23,137 nucleotides of DNA from Candidatus Aciduliprofundum sp. (GCA_015523135.1 WAKY01000002.1:1-23137); one strand, 5' to 3'. Counted from the stretch's first letter, positions 7,890 to 15,690 are shown. A program made the numbers and translations. The notes: generated by a model not told the origin, from the letters alone.

Positions 7890-9270
7890 CCTCATCAGTG
7901 TGGAAATTTATCAATGCAACCTTGCCAGGCACAGGATTGAAGTTCATCATCTTCTGGTATTTTGTCTGTGCTTGCCAGCAGGATGCATTGATTATATGCA
8001 CATCGTTGTATTTATCGTAGGTAAACGCGTGCACATGGCCTGTAACGAACACATCTGGAATGAGGTCTATAGCGAGAAAATCTCTCTTTAGGGGGGCAAT
8101 AGGAACTTTTCCTCCGTATGGAGGGTATAGATGTCTCATTTTTAGCATATTTTTCATTATTGCATCTATTTTTTGATAGTTCATTCCAGGTATGAGTTCA
8201 ACAAGATCATTTAGGGCTGCACCGTGGTAAAGCAAGAATTTATAGCCATGCAGAGAGAAAAGGGATGGATTACTGAGAAATTCTACATTTCCATTGAAAA
8301 GTGCTCTAACATCACTGGGCAAAGGTGGCTGTGGCTCTGCATTTCTAACTAAGTCATGATTTCCAGGAATCATAATTACCTTTATGTAATCTGGAAGCTC
8401 TTGAATATAGGAAGCTAAAGCATTATATTGCTCGTAAATGTCTAAAATTTCAAGCTCTTCCTCTTGATTTGGGTATATTCCTATCCCATCAACGAGGTCC
8501 CCCCCAATTATCAGGTATTTTACAATCTCGGCCCCATTTTTTCCACTTTTGAGCCAATCTAAGAATTTTTCCCAGTTTTTGCGAAGAAACATCTTGCTTC
8601 CTATATGAACATCTGAGATTATAACTGCACCGACTTGCATATCTATTCTCCTATCTTTTTTGATTTTTCTAAATCCGGGCCTAACTATCTCATTCACGTA
8701 AATCAAATTATTTTCTTCGTTGTATTTTCCAACAACGCCAATAACTTCATCGTTAAGCAAAAACTCGCCTTGGGGAGCTATGCATTTGACTCTTCCGGTT
8801 GGATCTTCCAAATAAAAACTTAGAGAGCCTCGGGATGTGTATCTTACATCATCCACAAGCCCAATAATTCTGACTTCTCCACGCTCCATATTGGCAATAT
8901 CTGTTGCTCCCCGCATCTGTATATTTCTTCTTACATACTTGCTCAACCTTTTGTATCTATCCAGGAACAGATCCCGGAAATTATCTACCTTTCCACCGCT
9001 TTGTATATTTCCAGGGTCAATTAGAATTTTAAAATCCCAGTCATGCTCGTAAGCTTCTGGCCTAGTTATATCACTTTTTTCTATGGGTCTTTCTTCTATT
9101 TTTGGAGGTTTTATGGAAGATGCGCTAACAAACGATGAATTTTTATGGGACTCTATGAAGGAAGGAATATAACTTAGCCCGCCTTTTTCAATTATATAAT
9201 CAATAACTTCTGGCTCAACGAGAATCTCATGCTTTAACAGTTCTTCAATAATTACCTTTCTTGTATCCAT
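7870..9270 (-). CDS. dp1: DNA polymerase D small subunit DP1 (exonuclease subunit)
   Basis: Small subunit of the archaeal family D replicative polymerase, with 3'-5' proofreading exonuclease activity, working with the large subunit DP2. The 466-residue protein has an N-terminal helical region, a low-complexity linker (about 45-75), an OB fold (about 130-200) and a calcineurin-like phosphoesterase domain. The phosphoesterase ligands are complete: SDVHIG with Asp220 and His222, GGDLVDG with Asp258, PGNHD with Asn304 and His305, YHG with His349, and GHVH with His412 and His414. The exonuclease is therefore predicted active. It is shorter than the roughly 600-residue Thermococcus/Pyrococcus DP1, mainly in the N-terminal linker. 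DP2 is not in the window. A TATA-like ATAAATTTTT-containing region (about 9296-9307) lies 30 bases before the start, consistent with a leaderless transcript. Confidence 0.95.
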   Translation of the reverse strand: MDTRKVIIEELLKHEILVEPEVIDYIIEKGGLSYIPSFIESHKNSSFVSASSIKPPKIEERPIEKSDITRPEAYEHDWDFKILIDPGNIQSGGKVDNFRDLFLDRYKRLSKYVRRNIQMRGATDIANMERGEVRIIGLVDDVRYTSRGSLSFYLEDPTGRVKCIAPQGEFLLNDEVIGVVGKYNEENNLIYVNEIVRPGFRKIKKDRRIDMQVGAVIISDVHIGSKMFLRKNWEKFLDWLKSGKNGAEIVKYLIIGGDLVDGIGIYPNQEEELEILDIYEQYNALASYIQELPDYIKVIMIPGNHDLVRNAEPQPPLPSDVRALFNGNVEFLSNPSLFSLHGYKFLLYHGAALNDLVELIPGMNYQKIDAIMKNMLKMRHLYPPYGGKVPIAPLKRDFLAIDLIPDVFVTGHVHAFTYDKYNDVHIINASCWQAQTKYQKMMNFNPVPGKVALINFHTDEVRVLSF

Positions 9271-9317
9271 TGTGAACCCCTAAATTGACTTTGAAGATAA
9301 ATTTTTCTTTGTGAATT

Positions 9318-9376
9318 CCAAAGATTTTTATATGAAACAATCAAAAAACATAAATATGGTGTAATGCATTTATATA
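9318..9376 (+). promoter_or_regulatory. Two candidate BRE/TATA elements upstream of cstA
   Basis: CCAAAGATTTTTATATG at 9318-9334 is a strong BRE plus TATA candidate; a transcript starting about 25 bases later would have a leader of roughly 40 bases that includes the GGAGGAG Shine-Dalgarno at 9387-9393. A second element, CATTTATATA at 9367-9376, is centred 28 bases before ATG 9399 and would instead give a near-leaderless mRNA lacking that Shine-Dalgarno. Both could be used under different conditions. Confidence 0.5.
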
Positions 9377-9398
9377 ATTGCCCAATGGAGGAGTTAAA

Positions 9399-11144
9399 AT
9401 GATAAATTCGGCAGTATTGGTAATTATTGCCATAGTGATATACATTTCCCTCTATTATACCTACGGAAAGAGCCTACAGAACAAAGTTGTAAAAGCTGAT
9501 AACAACAGACCTACACCTGCACATACAAAATACGATGGTGTGGATTATGTGCCTGCACACCCTCTAGTTCTGTACGGACACCATTTTGCCTCAATAGCAG
9601 GAGCGGGTCCGATTGTGGGACCTGCACTGGCAATGGCTTGGGGTTGGCTTCCTGGATTGATATGGGTGTGGTTTGGTAATGTTTTCATAGGTGCTGTGCA
9701 CGACTATCTTTCTTTGATGGCTTCTGTACGCTATGATGGTAAGTCTATACAGTGGGTTTCTGGAAAGCTTATGGGTCGTGGTACAGGTGTAGCATTTCAG
9801 ATGTATATCTGGTTTACATTGATGCTTGTGGTGGCAGCTTTCGTTGCAGTTGTATCAAAGCTTGTTACAGTCACGCCCCAGGCAGCTAGTGCAACCTTGA
9901 TGCTCTTGGTTGTGGCTATAATAGTGGGATTCCTTATGTACAAGACAAAGCTAAGTTTCTACGTAACTACAGGTATTGGAATTGCACTGTTGATTTTTGC
10001 AGTGTGGTTCGGTTATACATATCCACTGATTTTTGTACCTGGACAAACAGATCCCACAAGTGCCGCTTTCTTGCAAGTGTATCACTATTGGAACCTGATT
10101 TTATGGGTTTATATAATAATTGCATCCGCGCTTCCAGTGTGGATTCTTTTGCAGCCTAGAGATTATCTGAACGCTTATATACTGTGGTTTGGTCTTGCAC
10201 TGGGTGCAATAGCGTTCATTGGACTCTTTAGAGCTGTGGAAGTACCATCCTACACAATGTGGTCTGCCAATGTTGTGGGTGGATTGCCATCTCCATTCTG
10301 GCCTACAATACCATTGGTTATAGCATGCGGCGCTTTAAGTGGATTTCACTCTTTGGTAGGCTCTGGTACAACTTCAAAACAGCTTGATAAGGAACTTCAT
10401 GGCCTTATGGTTGGATATGGGGGTATGTTTACAGAAGGGTTCCTTGCAACCTTGGTTATTGCTTCCATATCTGTCTACGGTCTATCTCTCACAGGATTAA
10501 CTGCTGCAGAGTGGGGAACCAAGTACATAACTGTTGGAGGTCTTGGAACTTTCATAGCCTCTTATGCTCAGGGTGCCCATGACTTCTTTGGAATCAATCT
10601 GCTTGTGGCAAAGACATTCGTTGTGCTATGGGTTTCTGCCTTCGCTTTAACATCTCTGGATACGGCTACAAGGTTAGGAAGATTCTCTTGGCAAGAACTG
10701 TTTGGCATGGTTGCAAAGGATACATCTGCTGGTTGGTACAAGACCATAACAAACAAGTGGGTCGCCTCATTTATAATCTCTGCCTTCGGTGTTTATCTCG
10801 CTTGGAACGCATCCTACAAGGTTCTTTGGCCTGCATTTTCAGGTATGAATCAGATGCTAGCATCTATTGCAATGATGACTGCAGCTCTTTGGGTTGCAAA
10901 GATACAGCGTGCTGGAAATTGGACATATGCAGTTCTTATACCTGCGCTATTCTTGTGGATTACAGTTACAGCAGCTTTGATATGGTATCTTGTAGTAGTG
11001 GTTCCACATATGGCCACTCTGGGTACTCAGATAGCAGTGGGAGCTATTACACTAATAGGATTGCTAATTAACTTTGTGCTTGCTTACGAGTTCTACGTAT
11101 CTTGGAAGAGACCTTCGGAGGAGTACGGAGTAGCACCCTCCTAA
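9399..11144 (+). CDS. cstA: CstA family carbon starvation / peptide transporter
   Basis: Large polytopic membrane protein (581 residues from ATG 9399) of the CstA/BtsT family, whose studied bacterial members take up peptides or pyruvate. The hallmark N-terminal block is clear: DYVPAHPLVLYGHHFASIAG (49-68) followed by GAGPIVGPALAMAWGWLPG, then GNVFIGAVHDYLSLMASVR (93-111) and, mid-protein, SGFHSLVGSGTTSKQ. About 14-15 hydrophobic segments can be drawn. It is shorter than E. coli CstA (about 700 residues), as in many archaeal forms. ATG 9399 is chosen because GGAGGAG (9387-9393) precedes it by a normal gap; a TTG at 9378 in the same frame is upstream of this site and unlikely. It is followed after 26 bases by the ArsA cassette on the same strand. 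Confidence 0.93.
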   Translation: MINSAVLVIIAIVIYISLYYTYGKSLQNKVVKADNNRPTPAHTKYDGVDYVPAHPLVLYGHHFASIAGAGPIVGPALAMAWGWLPGLIWVWFGNVFIGAVHDYLSLMASVRYDGKSIQWVSGKLMGRGTGVAFQMYIWFTLMLVVAAFVAVVSKLVTVTPQAASATLMLLVVAIIVGFLMYKTKLSFYVTTGIGIALLIFAVWFGYTYPLIFVPGQTDPTSAAFLQVYHYWNLILWVYIIIASALPVWILLQPRDYLNAYILWFGLALGAIAFIGLFRAVEVPSYTMWSANVVGGLPSPFWPTIPLVIACGALSGFHSLVGSGTTSKQLDKELHGLMVGYGGMFTEGFLATLVIASISVYGLSLTGLTAAEWGTKYITVGGLGTFIASYAQGAHDFFGINLLVAKTFVVLWVSAFALTSLDTATRLGRFSWQELFGMVAKDTSAGWYKTITNKWVASFIISAFGVYLAWNASYKVLWPAFSGMNQMLASIAMMTAALWVAKIQRAGNWTYAVLIPALFLWITVTAALIWYLVVVVPHMATLGTQIAVGAITLIGLLINFVLAYEFYVSWKRPSEEYGVAPS

Positions 11145-11159
11145 TTTTTCTATTTTTTT
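11145..11159 (+). terminator. T-rich tract after cstA (possible partial terminator)
   Basis: Five Ts, then CTA, then seven Ts directly follow the cstA stop codon. Archaeal RNA polymerase terminates on such oligo-T tracts without a hairpin. Because the ribosome binding site of the next gene abuts it (GGTGG at 11161-11165), the tract may only reduce read-through into the downstream cassette instead of separating the units completely. Confidence 0.4.
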
Positions 11160-11170
11160 AGGTGGTATAT

Positions 11171-11443
11171 ATGTGGAAACACAAAATCAAATATTTTTTA
11201 AAGGGATTTTTTGGATCTTTTAAAGAATCGTCCACGGAGTTTATAGAGTTTGAAGAGAGGGAGCTTGAGAATATATTTGCGGTGCTTCTTATGGGGTCTT
11301 ACATAGGCATACCATCGCCCCCAACCACAATCTTGATAAGGATTATGCCCCACATGGTTCGGGAAATATATGTTATGCAGAGAAGGGCTATCGATATGGA
11401 TGATATACTTGGAGAGATGGCAGGGCTTATGGATATTGAGTGA
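11171..11443 (+). CDS. Small protein of unknown function, first gene of the ArsA cassette
   Basis: I do not recognise this 90-residue protein. It starts with a basic segment (MWKHKIKYFLKGFFGSFK), has an acidic stretch (FIEFEERELENI, 24-35), then a mildly hydrophobic segment with a Pro-rich kink (LLMGSYIGIPSPP, 39-51), followed by TTILIRIMPHMVREIYVMQRR and an acidic C-terminal helix (DMDDILGEMAGLMD). It could lie at the membrane or act as a helical adaptor. The start is ATG 11171, because AGGTGG at 11160-11165 is a good Shine-Dalgarno for it; a GTG at 11162 would fall inside that site. It lies 26 bases after cstA and 9 bases before the ATPase gene, whose Shine-Dalgarno overlaps its stop codon, so it is almost certainly co-translated with the ATPase and is a candidate partner of it. 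It is not clearly a YbdD-type CstA accessory protein. Confidence 0.8.
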   Translation: MWKHKIKYFLKGFFGSFKESSTEFIEFEERELENIFAVLLMGSYIGIPSPPTTILIRIMPHMVREIYVMQRRAIDMDDILGEMAGLMDIE

Positions 11444-11452
11444 GGTGATGTT

Positions 11453-12451
11453 ATGAGAGATTATTTTATACCAAAAGAAGAATTTCGCGTTGTATTTGTT
11501 GTAGGCAAGGGGGGTGTTGGCAAGACCACAAGTTCTGCCTCCATAGCATCTTATTTATCTACAAAAGGTTATAAAACTCTTATTGTATCCTTAGATCCCG
11601 CTCACAACCTTGGAGATGTGTTTATGATAAAATTGAATGATAAGCCCAAGGAGATTTCTAAAAATCTTTATGCTTTAGAGCTTGATATGGAAAAGCTTAT
11701 TAGAAATTATCTGAAAAATCTGGAAGAGAGTATGAAGTATATGTATAGATACTTGACAGTCATAAATCTTGAAAATTATTTTGAAGTTTTAAGCTATTCT
11801 CCAGGAATAGAAGAGTATGCTACCCTAGAAGCTGTTAGAGAGATCCTTCAGAAAGGTGATGAATGGGATATAATAGTGTTTGACACGCCCCCTACAGGCT
11901 TAACTCTCAGAGTTTTAGCATTGCCCAAAATTGCCAAAATCTGGACTGAAAAGCTCATAGATATACGCAAGAAAATTTTAGAAAAGAGGTTTATGATTGA
12001 GAAAATACATGGAGAGAGAAAGTTTGTAATTGAGAATAAAGAGTACAAGCTACCTTCGAAGGAGGATGAAGATGCGGTTCTTAAAGAGCTTGAAAATTAC
12101 AAGAAGGAAATAGAATTTGTTTTGAAAACATTAACAGATGAGAAAAAGACAACTGTTGTAGGAGTGATGAATCCTGAAATGCTGGCTCTATACGAGACTG
12201 AGAGGGCTAGAGATGCTCTTCAAAAGTTTAACATACCTCTAAAACTCATAGTTGTAAACAAGGTCATAACCATAGATTTGGATTTACCTCAATTAAAGGT
12301 TAAGCTAGATACACAGAAGCAAGTTCTGGGTGAGATATCAGAAAAGTTTAAGGGTCTTGATATAATTCATATAGGAATGCATGAGAGAGAGCCTAGGGGA
12401 TTTGATATTTTGAAAGAGTTTGGAGTAAATATAGTTGAGAGAGGAGATTGA
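11453..12451 (+). CDS. arsA: ArsA/Get3-like P-loop ATPase without cysteines
   Basis: A 332-residue soluble SIMIBI-class ATPase. It has the deviant Walker A GKGGVGKTT (18-26, intradimer Lys20), switch I around SLDPAHNLGD (46-55), switch II DTPPTG (144-149) and an A-loop-like EPRG (313-316) near the C-terminus, the order found in ArsA and Get3. Family members either drive arsenite export (ArsA) or deliver tail-anchored proteins to membranes (Get3). The protein contains no cysteine at all, so neither the arsenite-binding Cys set of ArsA nor the CxxC zinc-binding dimer clasp of Get3 is present. The region between switch II and about residue 235 is long, charged and helical, suitable for a client-binding subdomain. 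GAGGTGAT at 11442-11449 is an excellent Shine-Dalgarno. The next gene begins one base after its stop. A chaperone-like role is inference. Confidence 0.88.
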   Translation: MRDYFIPKEEFRVVFVVGKGGVGKTTSSASIASYLSTKGYKTLIVSLDPAHNLGDVFMIKLNDKPKEISKNLYALELDMEKLIRNYLKNLEESMKYMYRYLTVINLENYFEVLSYSPGIEEYATLEAVREILQKGDEWDIIVFDTPPTGLTLRVLALPKIAKIWTEKLIDIRKKILEKRFMIEKIHGERKFVIENKEYKLPSKEDEDAVLKELENYKKEIEFVLKTLTDEKKTTVVGVMNPEMLALYETERARDALQKFNIPLKLIVVNKVITIDLDLPQLKVKLDTQKQVLGEISEKFKGLDIIHIGMHEREPRGFDILKEFGVNIVERGD

Positions 12452-12452
12452 T

Positions 12453-13118
12453 ATGGATTATTTTACTATAGTTTTCATATTCTTTCTGATGATTCTTGCA
12501 GCAGTAGCGTCAATGCAGTTTTATCGAGGACGAAAGAAAAATGTGCAGCTTATGGAAGATTCCCTCCGAATAATACAGGATATTTTAAAGCCCAAAGAGA
12601 AGAACTACACATGGCTTGGTGGTTATGTGGGGTACAGGGCCTATTACAAGGTTGAGAAGGAGAATATAGAGGAGATGGATGTAACTGTTACTCTTGTACC
12701 CAGACAAAGTGCATTTTACTATCCAATTGCCATATTCACGTCCAGAATGGACAAGATTTATGTGGTTACTTATCCTTACACTAAAATAGAGAGAGAAGTA
12801 CATCTTATACAGGAGAAGTACTATCATCTTAGGCCCCATATTGATAATGAGCCGATACTTAAGAAAGGTCAAGTTGAGATAGATGTTAATGGGGAGAAAG
12901 TAGTTTATAACACTTTATTTGAAAAGAGTGAGGACATGGAAAAGCTTAAGAAATTCGTAGAGGGTTTGTCTAATCCTAAAGATGTTAAGCATGTATCTCT
13001 GACTCCTTCTACCAACGTGTTCTACGTGTTTATGAGATTGAATGTTGATACTTTGGAAAAGGATATGCAGCATATTGTAAAGTTTGTGAACGAAGAGCTT
13101 ACAGGAGAAATATCTTAG
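12453..13118 (+). CDS. Membrane-anchored protein of unknown function, third gene of the ArsA cassette
   Basis: I do not recognise the family. The 221-residue protein begins with one membrane segment (about 4-22) followed at once by RGRKK, so the positive-inside rule places the remaining 195 residues in the cytoplasm. The soluble part is mixed alpha/beta, with a strand-rich section at about 55-115 (YVGYRAYYKVEKENIEEMDVT and on) and a helix-rich end. The start is ATG 12453 with GAGGAG at 12441-12446; the Shine-Dalgarno lies within the end of the ATPase gene, only one base separates the two reading frames, and the three genes clearly form an operon. A cytoplasmic domain tethered to the membrane beside an ArsA-type ATPase could act as a docking receptor. 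That is inference from arrangement. Its last 20 bases overlap the 3' end of the pantoate kinase gene. Confidence 0.82.
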   Translation: MDYFTIVFIFFLMILAAVASMQFYRGRKKNVQLMEDSLRIIQDILKPKEKNYTWLGGYVGYRAYYKVEKENIEEMDVTVTLVPRQSAFYYPIAIFTSRMDKIYVVTYPYTKIEREVHLIQEKYYHLRPHIDNEPILKKGQVEIDVNGEKVVYNTLFEKSEDMEKLKKFVEGLSNPKDVKHVSLTPSTNVFYVFMRLNVDTLEKDMQHIVKFVNEELTGEIS

Positions 13119-13923
13119 CCCTAGCTCCTAAATTTACCCTGTATAGTTTATAATCCTCAATTATACTATCTTTGCACTCTCCAAACACTATAACAGAGTT
13201 GCCAATCATCGCAATAGTAGCATTCTCGCACATGTTTAAGAAATTCTTTCCCTCTTCGCTTATAAGCGAGGTTTTGAATGCAAATTCCCTGGCGATTTTA
13301 ATTACATTTTCCAAGGTGGGCATGCTTAGAAATTTTTCCATAGCTCTATGCCCCTCTTTCTTTATTTTTTTCCTCATATTCTCGTCTTTCAGAACTTCTC
13401 TAGTTTCAATTCCCTCTTTGAGAGTTACAAGAGTTAGTGGAATTGGGGGGAAGAACAATCTATCAACTATGCCGTAGGGATGTATGCCCTCTTTCAATCT
13501 CAGTGTGAATCCTCCTTCGTACTGAGATGCAACATCTCCAAGCCCACTCTTTCTCTCAACTTCAACCCTATGGGCAATGTGAGCCGCTTGCAAGTACGTT
13601 GCATTTTTTAATCTTGCAATTGCCAAGCTCGTGCTTAGGGCTGCAGCTGCGCTCATGCCAAAGCCCTGAGATACAGGTAACTGCAACTCTGTGCTTATTG
13701 TGCCTTTGAAATTATAAACTTTTGCAACATCTTCCTGTATAGAGTTTTTCATATTTTTTCCATTCACATAAACTCTCAGCTCATCTCCCTGGTCCACATG
13801 AGTTATTGCGCCCCTAGACACGCACACTCCAACTCCCCTAGACCCCATTTTCAAAGGGTCTTTGTATTCATCCTTTATTTCAAAAAACAAAGTTATGCTT
13901 CCGGGAGAGAACGCGCGAATCAT
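13099..13923 (-). CDS. Pantoate kinase (archaeal CoA biosynthesis, GHMP family)
   Basis: Phosphorylates pantoate to 4-phosphopantoate, the archaeal alternative to pantothenate kinase in CoA synthesis. The 274-residue protein shows GHMP-kinase features: an N-terminal AFSPGSITL strand (4-12), the ATP-binding loop PVSQGFGMSAAAALS (83-97) and a SGLGDVASQYEGG block (126-138) typical of the archaeal pantoate kinase group. The assignment is reinforced by context: its ATG overlaps the coaBC stop codon by four bases (ATGA), so the two CoA enzymes are translationally coupled. The phosphopantothenate synthetase expected between these steps is not in the window. Its 3' end overlaps the membrane-anchored cassette protein by 20 bases. 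Confidence 0.92.
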   Translation of the reverse strand: MIRAFSPGSITLFFEIKDEYKDPLKMGSRGVGVCVSRGAITHVDQGDELRVYVNGKNMKNSIQEDVAKVYNFKGTISTELQLPVSQGFGMSAAAALSTSLAIARLKNATYLQAAHIAHRVEVERKSGLGDVASQYEGGFTLRLKEGIHPYGIVDRLFFPPIPLTLVTLKEGIETREVLKDENMRKKIKKEGHRAMEKFLSMPTLENVIKIAREFAFKTSLISEEGKNFLNMCENATIAMIGNSVIVFGECKDSIIEDYKLYRVNLGARAKIFLL

Positions 13924-15086
13924 AATGATTCCGCCATAATTTCTACAATTCTCTTTGCAAGGCCTTCTTTCTTTCCTGAAAACTCTTCAAACTCTCCATC
14001 GCTGAATATTATAATTGCTTTGGTACTATCTCTATCAACATCCTCTATCAAATTTGCAATGATCATATCCAGATTGTACTCTTCCATCCTCTCCTTTGCT
14101 CTTCTTATTAACTCTTCCTTGCTTATTCCGCTCTCTGCCTTGAACCCGATGAGGAATCCGTTGTACTCTTCCCTTAATCTCTTCAAGAACTTTGGATTTT
14201 CCTCAAATCTTATCTCGTTAAAATCGCTCAAGCTCTTTACTTTTCCTCTCCTCTTCTTCGGCTTGAAATCTGGAAGTGCAGCTGGCACGATTATGGCATC
14301 GTAATCTTTCATACTATCTATTTTTTGCATAAGAGTATTTATTCCTCCAAATTCTTCGTATTCTATGTATTCGGGAATGTCTACAGAGTGCAAGCCAATT
14401 AAAAGCTTCACATTTGCGCCGTAATAATATGCAAATCTAGCAATTTCAACACCTATCTTTCCTGTAGCGAGATTTGTGATTATTCTAAATTCATCAAATT
14501 TCTCATAACCAGCACCTCCGATGACAAGCACATTTTTTCCTTTTAAATCTTTGCGTATATGATTCATAACTTTTGCCACAATTAGATCGTTGCTTGGTAA
14601 TTTTGCCTTATCCTCTTCCATCTTAGGCTCTATGAACATTGCAAATTTTTTGAGTTTTTCCATATTCTCCCTCAATATCTCACTTTTATACATTCTTGAA
14701 TCCATGCTTGGTACAAATACACATTTTTCAAGATTTGCAAATATTAATGTGCTAACAGCATCATCCGCTATGCCGCATGCAGCTTTTGAGATTATATCCG
14801 CGGTGGCAGGAGCTACTAAGATTGTATCAAAATCGTAAAGATGCTCATCCTTGCCTGTCAACTCTATTATTGGTTCTTTCCCCGTGGCAAACAAAAGTGC
14901 ATCCTTGCCCACGAATTTCAGGGCACTATGTGTAACGTATGGATAAATTTCCGCGCCGTGCCTTATCAGCTCTCTTGCAAGCTTAACGCTCTCAACTGCC
15001 GCAATGCTTCCCGTAACGCAAAGTGCAATTTTTCTATTTTTAAGCACATCGCTTTTCTCTCCCTTGATGCTCTCTGAAGGATGCAT
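13920..15086 (-). CDS. coaBC: Bifunctional phosphopantothenoylcysteine decarboxylase / phosphopantothenate-cysteine ligase
   Basis: Two consecutive steps of CoA synthesis: condensation of 4'-phosphopantothenate with cysteine (CoaB) and FMN-dependent decarboxylation to 4'-phosphopantetheine (CoaC). In the 388-residue protein the CoaC domain spans about 18-180, with TGSIAA (25-30), the catalytic-type His82 and APATAD (92-97). The usual PAMN substrate motif reads PSMDSRMY at 126-133, Asp replacing Asn. The CoaB domain starts at VLVIGGAGYEKFDEFRIITN (186-205) and includes PAALPDFKPK. The N-terminal MHPSESIKGEKSDVLKNRKI extension is typical of archaeal forms. ATG 15086 has TATATAAAATCT-type sequence (minus strand AGATTTTATA, 15120-15111) centred about 28 bases upstream, implying a leaderless start. 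First gene of an operon with pantoate kinase. Confidence 0.95.
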   Translation of the reverse strand: MHPSESIKGEKSDVLKNRKIALCVTGSIAAVESVKLARELIRHGAEIYPYVTHSALKFVGKDALLFATGKEPIIELTGKDEHLYDFDTILVAPATADIISKAACGIADDAVSTLIFANLEKCVFVPSMDSRMYKSEILRENMEKLKKFAMFIEPKMEEDKAKLPSNDLIVAKVMNHIRKDLKGKNVLVIGGAGYEKFDEFRIITNLATGKIGVEIARFAYYYGANVKLLIGLHSVDIPEYIEYEEFGGINTLMQKIDSMKDYDAIIVPAALPDFKPKKRRGKVKSLSDFNEIRFEENPKFLKRLREEYNGFLIGFKAESGISKEELIRRAKERMEEYNLDMIIANLIEDVDRDSTKAIIIFSDGEFEEFSGKKEGLAKRIVEIMAESL

Positions 15087-15110
15087 GGTTATTGTAATTC
15101 TTTACCAGCA

Positions 15111-15120
15111 TATAAAATCT
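15111..15120 (-). promoter_or_regulatory. TATA box for the coaBC-pantoate kinase operon
   Basis: AGATTTTATA on the minus strand sits in the 37-base gap between the PH-like membrane protein gene and coaBC, centred about 28 bases before ATG 15086. The distance fits a leaderless mRNA, so the CoA genes can be transcribed independently of the upstream gene. Confidence 0.55.
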
Positions 15121-15123
15121 TGT

Positions 15124-15612
15124 TTATTTTCCAGTTTTGCTCTTTATTATGCTGAGAATCTTATCTGGATTTTTTGTGGAAAAAACGAATATTGGTGCAC
15201 TATGCCCTTCAAGCTCTAAAGCTATTCTCTCTTTCATCTCCACAATGTAAGCTAGGACCCTCTTTCCGTTCATTCTTGCAAATCTTATTCCAAATCCTCC
15301 GTAGGTTAGTGCGGGAGTTCTGTCAATCCAGTAATTTACTATTGATTCCCAGGCTATTACTTTTTTGAATAGTCCGAATGAAACGAGCATATAATCGGAG
15401 GTGATTTTTATGTACATAATTGAGAAGTTTATGCCAATAAAGGTGACTATTATTAGAATAACAAGCACCACCGTGGAAGATAATGTAAATGCCAAGAATC
15501 CTCCAGGCAAGGACATACCAATCCAGAAGAGAATAAGGGCAATTAAGAGAAAGAGTATGGATATGGTGTAAGACACGAGAACTTCACGATGCAGTATTTT
15601 TTCTTGAACCAT
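15124..15612 (-). CDS. Membrane protein with a cytoplasmic PH-like domain
   Basis: The 162-residue protein has two adjacent membrane segments (about 12-33 and 38-60) and a C-terminal soluble domain of about 95 residues. The soluble part has the look of the bacterial/archaeal PH-like fold: SDYMLVSFGLFKKVIAWESI, then strands through GFGIRFARMNGKRVLAYIV, and a closing ALELEGHSAPIFVFSTKNPD (131-150) followed by a helix. Such proteins are common and mostly uncharacterised. Function is unknown. It is divergent from the MFS gene over 78 bases, with AATATTTAAT (15645-15636) about 28 bases before its ATG as a possible TATA element. It precedes coaBC by 37 bases, but coaBC has its own promoter-like element. 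Confidence 0.75.
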   Translation of the reverse strand: MVQEKILHREVLVSYTISILFLLIALILFWIGMSLPGGFLAFTLSSTVVLVILIIVTFIGINFSIMYIKITSDYMLVSFGLFKKVIAWESIVNYWIDRTPALTYGGFGIRFARMNGKRVLAYIVEMKERIALELEGHSAPIFVFSTKNPDKILSIIKSKTGK

Positions 15613-15653
15613 GAGGAAGTTATTGGCATATAGTAATTAAATATTGCTAAATA

Positions 15654-15667
15654 ACAAAGTTTTTAAG
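15654..15667 (+). promoter_or_regulatory. BRE/TATA element for the MFS transporter gene
   Basis: ACAAAGTTTTTAAG at 15654-15667 has an A-rich BRE followed by a TATA-like stretch centred about 27 bases before ATG 15691. No Shine-Dalgarno lies near that ATG, so a leaderless transcript is expected. Confidence 0.5.
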
Positions 15668-15690
15668 CATAGTTATAATTATCTGCCATA

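Noticed and set aside
10628..11071. A 147-codon plus-strand frame overlapping the end of cstA
   Set aside because: It is the +1 or +2 shadow of the cstA frame, whose continuous hydrophobic segments and conserved blocks run through the whole stretch.
5581..12451. Arsenite resistance system made of the ArsB-type transporter and the ArsA ATPase
   Set aside because: The two genes are nearly 4.6 kb apart, separated by the amidohydrolase, DP1 (opposite strand) and cstA; no ArsR, ArsC or ArsD is present; and the ATPase has no cysteines to bind arsenite.
13798..14304. A 168-codon plus-strand frame across the pantoate kinase-coaBC junction
   Set aside because: It covers two well-supported minus-strand genes and translates to Ser-rich low-information sequence.
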